Assembly: GCA_947461425.1 (NCBI GenBank)
Contig: CANHKZ010000006.1
Location: forward strand, 1-44,763
Reading direction: 5' to 3'
Origin: Flavobacteriaceae bacterium
Lineage (GTDB): Bacteria; Bacteroidota; Bacteroidia; Flavobacteriales; Flavobacteriaceae
DNA: 44,763 nucleotides
The notes beneath the pieces were generated by a model that searched no databases, was not told the origin of the DNA, and saw only the letters and a list, made by a program, of their open reading frames with translations. This document shows, one piece after another, positions 29,909 to 39,239 of the stretch; position 1 is the stretch's first letter, and each line of letters opens with the position of its first letter. The translations under genes were made by a program, and so were the position numbers.

Positions 29909-30677
29909 TTTGTTTTACTTTGAATGGTTTTTTTAAACCTTTATATGCGTCTAAATCGGCTTTTATTGAGCCCACTGCTAAACTGGCTTGTATCCTAACT
30001 GGGATTCGATTTTCATCGTCAGAAATCCAAACCGTTACACTTTCCTCTTCTTTGAAAACTCTACCTGACTGAACTAAAGGTCTAAAAATCATAGTAGAAA
30101 CGATTCCAAATTTAGTTTTAACATCATCTCGACCAATAAATTTTAACCTAAACTTGGTTGTTTCATCATCAAAAAATAGATCAATTGCTACTGATTCGCC
30201 AGGTTTGATTTTATCTATATTAGGTAAATTTCGTAAATAATAGAACGCGGATAAAATATCTTGGGTTTTTTTTGGAATCGAAAATGTCTTTTCGGTTTTG
30301 TTTTTAAAGTCTTTTATGAAAACTTTATTACTAGACCAAATAAAGAATCCTTCTTGGTTTTTAGTGTAGCCTCCTTCATTGATTTGTCTTAGAAATTGAA
30401 TTGGGACAAACGTTTCTTTATCTATATAGCTTTCATATCTATCATCCACTTTAAAAAAAAATCGAGACAACCCTGTGGTATAGCCTTTGCCAATTAAGTG
30501 AAACCGGTTTTCAGAATTGATAGTAGCTTCTTTTACTTCTAACGTGGCGTATCCCGCATTAACAAAGCCATAATGAATTCGAAATTTAAACCATTCTCCA
30601 ACCCCAAAAGCAGTTTCATCTTGAGAATAAGCCGAAAAGGAAAGAAAGAGAAGAGCTAATAATTGGAATTTTTTCAT
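29901..30677 (-). CDS. DUF3108 domain-containing secreted protein
   Basis: Signal peptide MKKFQLLALLFLSFSAYSQ; FGVGEWFKFRIHYGFVNAGYATLEVKE; overlaps the downstream TDO ORF by 8 nt. Confidence 0.82.
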   Translation of the reverse strand: MKKFQLLALLFLSFSAYSQDETAFGVGEWFKFRIHYGFVNAGYATLEVKEATINSENRFHLIGKGYTTGLSRFFFKVDDRYESYIDKETFVPIQFLRQINEGGYTKNQEGFFIWSSNKVFIKDFKNKTEKTFSIPKKTQDILSAFYYLRNLPNIDKIKPGESVAIDLFFDDETTKFRLKFIGRDDVKTKFGIVSTMIFRPLVQSGRVFKEEESVTVWISDDENRIPVRIQASLAVGSIKADLDAYKGLKKPFKVKQND

Positions 30678-30736
30678 TGTATGGCATAAAAATATATTGA
30701 TTACAATATACCTATTATATACCAAAGGTATTAAAA

Positions 30737-30770
30737 CAAAAAAACCCAATCAAATAATGATTGGATTTTT
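30737..30770. terminator. Hairpin with A/T flanks, bidirectional terminator candidate
   Basis: AAAACCCAATCA-aataa-TGATTGGATTTTT. Confidence 0.6.
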
Positions 30771-31083
30771 GTGCTATTAACTAACCAAAAAACTATAAAT
30801 TATGAAATTTATATCAAAATTTGAAAGGAAACCACCCCTTTCATTTTTGTTTTACAAATTTAGGACAATCCAAAGGGTTTATTTTAAAAAAAACAGACTT
30901 TAACAAAAGATTTGCTATATATAAATTAGAAGACGCTTATTTTTTTACATAATAAAAAAATAACGACCTTTTTTAGTGATTAATCTAATTTATTTGAGTA
31001 TTTTTTTGAAAATAATTCTAAAATATATGTTAAAAATAAACTTTTTTTATCAAAAATACAATTGTGAAAAGTAAATTTTAACT

Positions 31084-33411
31084 TCAAAACCAAAATCCCA
31101 CACTGAACCAAGTGTATCCTTTGGTATGTTCTGGCGACCAAGAATATTTCACTTCAATAGGACCAATTATTGTTTCCAAACCATAGCCTAGAGCATAGCC
31201 TGAATATTTAGGTAATGAAATCCAATCTTTAGATAAAAACAAATTTTTATCAAGATTTGCAAAATTAGCCGAGAAATTAAGGTGATTTTTCTTGAAAAAT
31301 ACATAATCAATTGTTCCCGATACTTTGATAAAACTATTGGCTGCAAAACTTAAAAAATCATACCCGTAAAAAGGCTTGAAGTTGTTGATAGTATTGTAAC
31401 CATAGCCCCCCATAACAAAATTAAACAAAGGAATCCCTTCGTTTCCAATGGGCAAACCCGCATCTCCTTGAAATTTGAAAGTAAAGGAATTAGAAACTGG
31501 AAACGCTTTTGCAAAATCAGCTTTTAAAACTGAAAAAGGTTTGAAATCATTTTGAAAATCAGAAGCAAATAAAATCGCTTGAAAATCAGAGGAAAAAGAC
31601 CAGCCTCTTTTTGGAAAAAATTTGTTGTCAAAAGAATCGTATTTAATGTACCCAAAACTGCTCCAATAACTAAACTTGTCATTTATCGGATTTGCTATTG
31701 TTTTAGATGAAATTTGTAAATACTTTAATTCTATTCCCGCGCCAAATAAAAATCGTTGTGCAATACCTTTTTGTAAGTATGCCCTAGTAGTAAGATCTAA
31801 ATAATCAACATTGATTTGATTTACGCCGGTATCTAAAATCGATTTGGTGATATCTTGGGTGATATTCCTATTGAACTGACTCAATTGAGATTTAAATCCG
31901 TAACTAAAATTGAACCCATTATCTACATAATAATCTAGATTGTATCTGAAATTATCTCCTAATATAATATCTAGCGAAGCAAGATCATTTTTAAATAAAG
32001 TGTTTTTACGTGTAATGTTGACTAGAATGGCGCTTTTAAATAATTCATCGTAATGCAATCCTAATTTTAAATAGGTTTTTATTGGATTTTCTGATAATTC
32101 TAATTGCAATTGTTCTTCTAGCTCATTTTTTTTAAAAGAATAACTAATGGAACTGAAATTCTCTGTAGCTTGAATGGTATTAATCCCTGATTCTAAATGA
32201 CTATAAGTAATTTGTTTACCAGGTTTGAACCCTAACTTACCCAAAACATAATCATTAGTGAGCGTACTCAATTTACTGCTGTTAATTTGTGTGAATTTCA
32301 AACTATACAAAGAAATAGGCAATTTCGGTTTCTTAAAATAATTTTGATCATTAGCTAGAACTTTCAATTTTTCATAAACAGCAAAAGCCGCTTCTTCTCC
32401 TCGTTGAATAATTTCTTTTCCTCGATCAAATGAAAGCACTCCAAAGTTTTTAATATCAGGGGTAATATAAATATCGGTTCCTTTTATTTTATTTTTCATT
32501 TTTTCGATGGAGTGTAAATTGGTGATTTGAACCAAAATTTTTGTTGCATTTTTCAGCTGGGTTTTATCCCACAATCCGTCTTGGACATCAACCCCTATAA
32601 TTAAATCTGCTCCTAAATTTTTAACCTCATCAACGGGAAAATTATTAGCAACGCCTCCATCAATTAGTAATTGACCATCAATTTCAATCGGGGTAAATAA
32701 GGTTGGAAATGCAGCACTCGCTAACATGGCTTGTGCCAAATTACCTTTGTTGAGCAACACTTGTTGACCAGTTGCAATATTGGTTCCTATACAAATAAAA
32801 GGAGTGGGTAATTGATTGAAATCGTTTACCTGTCGCACATGTCGTGTAAGTCGACTTAATAAATTGAAGTTGTAAAGTCCTTTAGAAAGCGCTTGCGGAA
32901 TGCCTATTTTGAAATTACTAAAAGGTAGCGATATAGCATACGATTCATCATTTCGTTTTTCATAAAAACTCTTGGCTGACCTCGGAATGTAATCGTTTAG
33001 TAATTCATTAAAATTAGTTTTATGAAAAATAGAATCTATTTGACTAGCGTTATAACCTGAAGCATATAAACCGCCAACAACAGCACCCATACTAGTTCCT
33101 CCTATATAATCAATTTTTAAACCCGCCTCTTCAATTACCTTTAAAACCCCAATATGAGCAAATCCTTTGGCTCCTCCGCCACTTAATACCAACCCTATTT
33201 TAGGTCTTTTTTGCTCTTGGGCAAAAGTATTTTGAAAACTAGATAAGTACAGTGCCGCAAATAGCAAGCCCCAGATGGAAGTGGAAAGCGCCGAAAGAAC
33301 AAAGTCTATTTTTTCTTGAAAAAAAAGAGCGACAACGGTAGCTCCTTTTTTTTCCTTAGAAAAAAAGAATTTTGAAAGAGGACTTGGAACGGACAGCTGG
33401 GATAGGCTCAT
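31084..33411 (-). CDS. Patatin-like phospholipase with C-terminal Omp85/surface-antigen barrel (PlpD-like); N-terminal ~50 aa questionable
   Basis: LVLSGGGAKGFAHIGVLKV, GGTSMGAVVGG, DGGVANNFP; POTRA-like region and barrel ending YTWFSVGFWF. Confidence 0.88.
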   Translation of the reverse strand: MSLSQLSVPSPLSKFFFSKEKKGATVVALFFQEKIDFVLSALSTSIWGLLFAALYLSSFQNTFAQEQKRPKIGLVLSGGGAKGFAHIGVLKVIEEAGLKIDYIGGTSMGAVVGGLYASGYNASQIDSIFHKTNFNELLNDYIPRSAKSFYEKRNDESYAISLPFSNFKIGIPQALSKGLYNFNLLSRLTRHVRQVNDFNQLPTPFICIGTNIATGQQVLLNKGNLAQAMLASAAFPTLFTPIEIDGQLLIDGGVANNFPVDEVKNLGADLIIGVDVQDGLWDKTQLKNATKILVQITNLHSIEKMKNKIKGTDIYITPDIKNFGVLSFDRGKEIIQRGEEAAFAVYEKLKVLANDQNYFKKPKLPISLYSLKFTQINSSKLSTLTNDYVLGKLGFKPGKQITYSHLESGINTIQATENFSSISYSFKKNELEEQLQLELSENPIKTYLKLGLHYDELFKSAILVNITRKNTLFKNDLASLDIILGDNFRYNLDYYVDNGFNFSYGFKSQLSQFNRNITQDITKSILDTGVNQINVDYLDLTTRAYLQKGIAQRFLFGAGIELKYLQISSKTIANPINDKFSYWSSFGYIKYDSFDNKFFPKRGWSFSSDFQAILFASDFQNDFKPFSVLKADFAKAFPVSNSFTFKFQGDAGLPIGNEGIPLFNFVMGGYGYNTINNFKPFYGYDFLSFAANSFIKVSGTIDYVFFKKNHLNFSANFANLDKNLFLSKDWISLPKYSGYALGYGLETIIGPIEVKYSWSPEHTKGYTWFSVGFWF
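33264..33409 (+). ncRNA. Structured dispersed element, candidate Flavo-1-like RNA/repeat (copy 2), antisense to the patatin gene 5' end
   Basis: AGCCCCAGATGGAAGTGG (33267-33284), long A/T-rich hairpin with GAGC...GCTC core (about 33308-33366), GGAACGGACAGCTGGGATAGGCTC (to 33409). Confidence 0.55.
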
Positions 33412-33416
33412 AAAAA

Positions 33417-35210
33417 TTATTTGGTAATGTAAAAGTCGGTAATTTTTTTGGCTTTTGATAGCCCAACCACCTCAGAAATTTCTTTTTCGGTGGCTAACTT
33501 TAATCTTTTTACGCTTTTAAAGTGCTGAATTAAAGTCGTCATAGTTTTTTCTCCAATCCCCGGAATGGATTCTGTAGACGAATTAAGGGCGGCTTTGCTC
33601 CGTTTGTTCCGGTGATGGGTAATCCCAAAACGGTGCGCTTCATTACGCAATTGCTGAATAACTTTAAGCGTCTCAGACTTTTTATCCAGGTAGAGCGGGA
33701 TGGAATCGCCGGGATAAAAAAGTTCTTCCAAACGTTTTGCAATGCCGATAATCGTAATTTTTCCTCGCAAACCTAAGTCATCAATACTCTTTAAAGCCGA
33801 AGACAATTGTCCTTTTCCGCCGTCAATGATAATCAGCTGTGGCAAGGGTTGGTTTTCGTCCAAAAGGCGTTTGTATCTTCGATAGACCACCTCCTCCATA
33901 GAAGCAAAATCATTAGGCCCTTCGACTGTTTTTATATTGAAATGGCGGTAGTCTTTTTTACTTGGTTTTCCATCTTTGAAAACCACACAAGCCGAAACAG
34001 GATTTGTTCCCTGTATATTGGAGTTGTCAAAACATTCGATGTGTCGGGGTTCTAAAGGCAGGCGCAAATCTTTTTTCATTTGAGCCATAATTCGGTTCAC
34101 GTGACGATCTGGATCTACAATTTGCAATTGTTTTAATTGTTCGATTCGGTAGAACTTAGCGTTGCGAATGGACAAATCTAAAATGTGTTTTTTATCGCCC
34201 AATTGCGGCACGGTGATTTTAATGTTCTCCCCCAAATCAACTTCAAAAGGAACAATAATCTCTTTAGACAACAACTGAAACCGTTCTCGCAATTCAATGA
34301 TGGCCAATTCAAGTAATTCCTCGTCGGTTTCTTCTAATTTCTTTTTGATTTCCATCGTATGAGAACGAATAATCGAACCGTGAGAAATTTGTAAAAAGTT
34401 TATATAAGCTGCACTTTCATCTGAAACAATCGAAAACACATCAATGTTCGTAATTTTCGGATTGATAATCGTAGAACGCGATTGATAATTCTCGAGAATT
34501 TCTATTTTTTCTTTGATTTTTTGAGCTTCTTCAAAACGCATTTCTTGGGCTAATTCAACCATCAGGCGTTTGAAATCTTTCCTACTCTCTTTGAAATTTC
34601 CTTTTAGAATTTCGCGAATAGCATCGACTTGTTTTTGGTAGTTGGAAATGCTTTCGTATCCTTCGCAAGGTCCTTTGCAATTGCCAATATGATATTCTAA
34701 ACAGACTTTGAATTTTTTAGTTTCAATGTTATTAGCACTCAAATCATAATTACAAGTTCGCAACGGGTACAATTCTTTGATCAAGTCTAAAATGGTAGAT
34801 ACGGTCTTGAAACTAGTGTACGGTCCAAAATATTCTGAACCGTCTTTGACCATTCGCCGAGTGGAAAAAATACGTGAAAAAGGTTCTTTCTTAATACAGA
34901 GCCACGGATAACTCTTATCATCCCGCAACAAGACATTGTAGCGCGGTTGCAAGGTTTTGATTAAATTATTTTCCAATAAAAGCGCATCCGTTTCGGTAGG
35001 GACAACAATGTGTTTGATAGTCACAATTTTCTTGACCAAAACATTTGTTTTGGCTGTATCGTGAATTTTATTGAAATAAGACGAAACCCTTTTTTTTAGA
35101 TTTTTGGCTTTGCCTACATACAAAATTTTCCCTTCCTTATCATAGTATTGATAAACTCCCGGATTGTCCGGTAAGGTTTGTATTTGTAAAGCAATGCTTG
35201 GTGGCGTCAT
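33417..35210 (-). CDS. uvrC: Excinuclease ABC subunit C
   Basis: LPDNPGVYQYYDKEGKILYVGKAKNLKKRVSSYF; ECFDNSNIQGTNPVSACVVFKDGKPSKKDYRHF; IIDGGKGQL; HhH C-terminus; start at ATG 35210. Confidence 0.96.
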   Translation of the reverse strand: MTPPSIALQIQTLPDNPGVYQYYDKEGKILYVGKAKNLKKRVSSYFNKIHDTAKTNVLVKKIVTIKHIVVPTETDALLLENNLIKTLQPRYNVLLRDDKSYPWLCIKKEPFSRIFSTRRMVKDGSEYFGPYTSFKTVSTILDLIKELYPLRTCNYDLSANNIETKKFKVCLEYHIGNCKGPCEGYESISNYQKQVDAIREILKGNFKESRKDFKRLMVELAQEMRFEEAQKIKEKIEILENYQSRSTIINPKITNIDVFSIVSDESAAYINFLQISHGSIIRSHTMEIKKKLEETDEELLELAIIELRERFQLLSKEIIVPFEVDLGENIKITVPQLGDKKHILDLSIRNAKFYRIEQLKQLQIVDPDRHVNRIMAQMKKDLRLPLEPRHIECFDNSNIQGTNPVSACVVFKDGKPSKKDYRHFNIKTVEGPNDFASMEEVVYRRYKRLLDENQPLPQLIIIDGGKGQLSSALKSIDDLGLRGKITIIGIAKRLEELFYPGDSIPLYLDKKSETLKVIQQLRNEAHRFGITHHRNKRSKAALNSSTESIPGIGEKTMTTLIQHFKSVKRLKLATEKEISEVVGLSKAKKITDFYITK

Positions 35211-35326
35211 TTTTTGTTGGCTCGAATTAGTTTCAAATTTACGAATTCCATCTTTGCAAATCAAAATCAGTGACTTTCTTTTACAACGCAAAAATTAATA
35301 CTACTTTTATATTCTATTTTCTTGCA

Positions 35327-35890
35327 ATGACAAAAACCGAATTACGAACACAATACAAAGCACTTCGCAAAAATCTTTCAGAAGCCGAAATCGAAGAAAT
35401 GAGTTTGGCCATTGCCAATGGTGTGTTGTCACTTGATGTTTGGAACAAAACCTATTTTCATGTTTTCTTGCCCATTGAAGAACAAAAAGAAATTAATACA
35501 GAGTTTTTATTGCACTTGCTATCAGGCAAAGACAAAGAAATCGTGATTTCGAAATCCGATTTTACTACCCGAAAAATGACGCATTTTCTATTAACCGACA
35601 ATACAAAAATCAAGAAAAACGTATATAATATCCCCGAACCTGTGGACGGAATTGAAGTGCCTTCATCCAAAATTGAAGTGGTGTTTGTGCCGCTTTTGGC
35701 ATTTGACCTTGTAGGAAATCGCGTGGGTTACGGCAAAGGGTTTTACGATCAGTTTTTAGCAGAATGCCGCCCTGAAACAATCAAAATTGGTCTTTCTTTT
35801 TTTGAAGCCGAAAATTCAATTGCAGGTATTTTTGAAAAAGATGTTCGTTTGGATTTTTGCATCACCCCAAAAAAGTGCTATCCCTTTTAA
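35327..35890 (+). CDS. 5-formyltetrahydrofolate cyclo-ligase
   Basis: PEPVDGIEVPSSKIEVVFVPLLAFDLVGNRVGYGKGFYDQFL; start at ATG 35327. Confidence 0.93.
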   Translation: MTKTELRTQYKALRKNLSEAEIEEMSLAIANGVLSLDVWNKTYFHVFLPIEEQKEINTEFLLHLLSGKDKEIVISKSDFTTRKMTHFLLTDNTKIKKNVYNIPEPVDGIEVPSSKIEVVFVPLLAFDLVGNRVGYGKGFYDQFLAECRPETIKIGLSFFEAENSIAGIFEKDVRLDFCITPKKCYPF

Positions 35891-35951
35891 TTTCATCTTA
35901 AAAATTGGCATTTTTTCACTTACTTTACGGGTTCAATAATTTAGCATTTGT

Positions 35952-37943
35952 ATGAAATTTAATAAGAAGAAAATAGGAATTACTTTCGGGGTACTTTTGG
36001 TTTTATTCGTTGTTACTTTAAGTACTTTTTATTATTTCAGAGATGAAATTTTGAAAGTAACTTTAGAAAAAGTAGCACTAAAAATGGAGCGCGATTTCGA
36101 TAGTAAATTCACTATAAAAACAGCTTCTTTTGACGGAATTTCAGCTGTCAATCTTACTGATGTAGTATTGGCTCCCAAACATGCCGACACCTTGTTTCGC
36201 ATCCAAAAAATGAAAACTAGTATTAGTTTTTGGCATTTGCTCATCGGCGATTTACAATTGGGCACTTTGGAAATCCAAAACGGATTGATACAATTGACAA
36301 AAAAAGGTGCGATTCGCAATTTTGATGCCTTTCTAAAAAAGAACAAAACTCAAGAAGTTACGGATGAAAAAAGAGATTATGCGGCTTTAGCCAAACGAAT
36401 CATTTTTCGCTTGTTGAATTTAGTTCCATCGGATATGGACATTAAAAATTTGGTTTTCAAATTAGACGACAACGGGAAAAAAGCGACGATTGACATTAAG
36501 AAATTAGTTTTAGACGGAGGCGATTTAGAAAGCGTAATTCATGTTAAAACCAACACTTTTGCACAACGTTGGCGCATTGCCGGAGAAGCTGATCCAAGAG
36601 ATCGCACTGCCGATATTCAGTTTTTCAATATGGATGGCGGACCTATAAAAATTCCCTATTTTGATGAGCGATTCAACTTAATTGCCAGCTTTGATTCCAT
36701 TCGATTAAATGTAGAAAATATTGAAAGTGATGGCGATGAGTTTCATATTGATGGTTATACATCCATTGCTAATTTAAAAGTCAATCACCCTAAAATTGCT
36801 AGTAAGGATGTAGTAATTAGAAACGCGCGTTTTGATTACCGTTTGCTGCTTGGCGAGGATTTTATTTCTGTGGATAGCACTTCCTCTGTTCAATTGAACA
36901 AAATCAAACTACAACCTTATTTAGCTTACGAAACTGAATATGATACTATTTATAAAATGAACCTTCGTATTCCAAAAATGCAGGCACAAGATTTTATTGT
37001 TTCGCTTCCAGACGGACTGTTTTCTAATGTACAAGGCATGCTAGCGACTGGAAGTTTTGACTATACACTAGACTTTGTGTTTAATAAAAATAAGCCTGAA
37101 GCTATTGTATTTGACAGTAAATTAAACAAAGAAAATTTACGCATTTACCGTTTTGGTCAAGCCAATTTAGGTAAAATGAATGGCGAATTTGAGTACCGAG
37201 CCATCATCAAAAATGTGAGACAACGCCCTGTTTTTGTGGGGAGTTCGAATCCTGATTACACGCCGTTGAATCAAATTTCACCTTACTTAAAAAAATGTGT
37301 TTTGACCACCGAAGATCCTTCTTTCTTTAGGCATCGCGGATTTATTGCCGAGGCATTCAAACAATCAATTATCAAAAATATCAAGACTAAAAAATTCTCT
37401 CGTGGGGGTAGTACCATCAGCATGCAATTGATTAAAAACGTATTCTTAACCCGTGAGAAAACAGTGTCGCGAAAATTAGAAGAAATCCTGTTAGTTTACA
37501 TTTTGGAAAATAACCGAATTGTAAGCAAAGAGCGAATGCTTGAAGTCTATTTCAATATTATCGAATGGGGACCAAACGTATACGGAATTGGCGAAGCGAG
37601 TCGCTTTTATTTCCAAAAAAATCCTGCCGATTTGACTTTTAATGAATGTTTGTACTTAGCCACTATTATTCCCAGTCCTAAAAAATTCATGTATCAGTTT
37701 GACGATCAAGGAAACCTAAAAGGTTTTGCTTTAAAAAATCAACGGTATTTGAGTAATTTAATGTTGCGCCGTGGTATTTTAACTGTAAGCGATAGCATTA
37801 ATCCTTATGGCGTTTCGCTTTCAGGAAATGCGCGCGCGTTTTTAACGATCCGTAAAGCACAAGATACCACAGGAATCGCAGTGGATTCTATTCCGCCAAG
37901 AGAGGACTTTGATTTTGAATTTTTAAAAACCGATGAGGAATAA
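35952..37943 (+). CDS. GT51 transglycosylase domain protein with N-terminal AsmA-like region
   Basis: GT51 motifs TTEDPSFFRHRGF, RGGSTISMQLIKNVFL, RKLEEILLVYILE, KERMLEVYFNIIEWGPNVYGIGEAS located after ~430 aa of AsmA-like beta-rich sequence with N-terminal TM. Confidence 0.85.
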   Translation: MKFNKKKIGITFGVLLVLFVVTLSTFYYFRDEILKVTLEKVALKMERDFDSKFTIKTASFDGISAVNLTDVVLAPKHADTLFRIQKMKTSISFWHLLIGDLQLGTLEIQNGLIQLTKKGAIRNFDAFLKKNKTQEVTDEKRDYAALAKRIIFRLLNLVPSDMDIKNLVFKLDDNGKKATIDIKKLVLDGGDLESVIHVKTNTFAQRWRIAGEADPRDRTADIQFFNMDGGPIKIPYFDERFNLIASFDSIRLNVENIESDGDEFHIDGYTSIANLKVNHPKIASKDVVIRNARFDYRLLLGEDFISVDSTSSVQLNKIKLQPYLAYETEYDTIYKMNLRIPKMQAQDFIVSLPDGLFSNVQGMLATGSFDYTLDFVFNKNKPEAIVFDSKLNKENLRIYRFGQANLGKMNGEFEYRAIIKNVRQRPVFVGSSNPDYTPLNQISPYLKKCVLTTEDPSFFRHRGFIAEAFKQSIIKNIKTKKFSRGGSTISMQLIKNVFLTREKTVSRKLEEILLVYILENNRIVSKERMLEVYFNIIEWGPNVYGIGEASRFYFQKNPADLTFNECLYLATIIPSPKKFMYQFDDQGNLKGFALKNQRYLSNLMLRRGILTVSDSINPYGVSLSGNARAFLTIRKAQDTTGIAVDSIPPREDFDFEFLKTDEE

Positions 37944-37995
37944 ATACAATTTACGAGGGGCGATATACGATTTACGAAGTTTGAAAAAAATTAAT

Positions 37996-38030
37996 AAAGC
38001 TTCCAACGTATAGCATGTTGGAAGCTTTTT
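37996..38030. terminator. Bidirectional intrinsic terminator
   Basis: AAAGCTTCCAAC-gtatagcat-GTTGGAAGCTTTTT between convergent genes. Confidence 0.9.
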
Positions 38031-38033
38031 AAT

Positions 38034-39071
38034 TTATGGTGCTGGATCAGGAATAGTAGCCTGAACTGAATCAATCGCTTTCAACACTTCGTCTGAAAGT
38101 ATTATCTGAATCGTGTCGGTATTTTCTTTTAATTGTTCCATAGTGGTAGCACCAATAATGGTACTGGTTACATATGGTTGTTGTTCAATAAATGCCAACG
38201 CCAATTGCGTTAAAGTCAATCCGTTTTGTTGGGCAATTTCGTTATACAAACGTGTAGCTTCTGCCGATTGTGGACTGCTGTAGCGAGCCATTTGAGGGAA
38301 TAAGGCCAATCTAGAACTTGGATGTTGTTGCCCATTTAAAAACTTACCTGACAAAAGTCCGAAAGCCATTGGTGAATACGCTAATAAACCAACATTTTCG
38401 CGTAAGCAAACCTCAGCATTTCCTACTTCAAAAGAGCGATTCAATAAAGAGTAGGGATTTTGAACCGTTTTAATTTTAGGCAAATTGTGGTATTTGTGTT
38501 CTTCTAAAAAACGCATCAAACCCCATGGCGTTTCGTTAGACAATCCAATATGTTTGATTTTACCTTGTTGGACAAAACCGTCTAAAGTAGTCAACACTTG
38601 GTGAATATTATCTTCCCAAGCATCGTCTTGTTTTTTATAGCCGCGTTGCCCAAAAAAATTAGCTTTTCGTTCTGGCCAGTGCAATTGATAAATGTCTACG
38701 TAATCAGTTTGTAGACGTTGTAAACTTTGATCCAACGCATACTGAATACTCGCTGGCGAAAAATCAACTTTTTCACGCATATACCCAAAGGCAGGATTCG
38801 GACCTGCAATTTTTGTTGCCAAAACCACTTGGTCACGATTGCCCGTTTTTTTAAACCAAGTTCCAATAATGCGTTCAGTGCTTCCATAAGTTTCTTGACG
38901 TCCTGGCACCGAATACATTTCAGCCGTATCAAAAAAGTTAACCCCGTTTTCTAACGCATAATCCATTTGGGCATGACCCTCTGCTTCAGTATTTTGTTCC
39001 CCAAAAGTCATCGTGCCTAAACAAATTTTACTGACTTTGATGTCAGTGTCAGGGATAGAAGTATATTTCAT
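38034..39071 (-). CDS. Aldo/keto reductase (Tas-like)
   Basis: DTDIKVSKICLGTMTFGEQNTEAEGHAQMDYALENGVNFFDTAEMY; DYVDIYQLHWPER; IGLSNETPWG. Confidence 0.95.
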   Translation of the reverse strand: MKYTSIPDTDIKVSKICLGTMTFGEQNTEAEGHAQMDYALENGVNFFDTAEMYSVPGRQETYGSTERIIGTWFKKTGNRDQVVLATKIAGPNPAFGYMREKVDFSPASIQYALDQSLQRLQTDYVDIYQLHWPERKANFFGQRGYKKQDDAWEDNIHQVLTTLDGFVQQGKIKHIGLSNETPWGLMRFLEEHKYHNLPKIKTVQNPYSLLNRSFEVGNAEVCLRENVGLLAYSPMAFGLLSGKFLNGQQHPSSRLALFPQMARYSSPQSAEATRLYNEIAQQNGLTLTQLALAFIEQQPYVTSTIIGATTMEQLKENTDTIQIILSDEVLKAIDSVQATIPDPAP

Positions 39072-39189
39072 GTTATTTCATTATTTTTTTGGAAAAACAA
39101 ATATACAAAGGAATGGGAATTGCAATGGCAAAAGTAGGGTTCAAGTTTTAAAAAAAGTAGTAGTTGAAATTATAACGAAAATAGAAACA

Positions 39190-39218
39190 AAAAAAACCCA
39201 ACTAATGTTGGGCTTTTT
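39190..39218 (-). terminator. Intrinsic terminator of the OmpA-family gene
   Basis: AAAAAACCCAAC-taat-GTTGGGCTTTTTG. Confidence 0.8.
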
Positions 39219-39239
39219 GTAAAATAAATCTTTGAAACA

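Noticed and set aside
30937-30963. TTATTTTTTTACATAATAAAAAAATAA as a functional hairpin
   Set aside because: Pure A/T inverted repeat in A/T-rich DNA, easily due to composition
36032-36346. Minus-strand 104-aa ORF inside the AsmA-GT51 gene
   Set aside because: Shadow ORF
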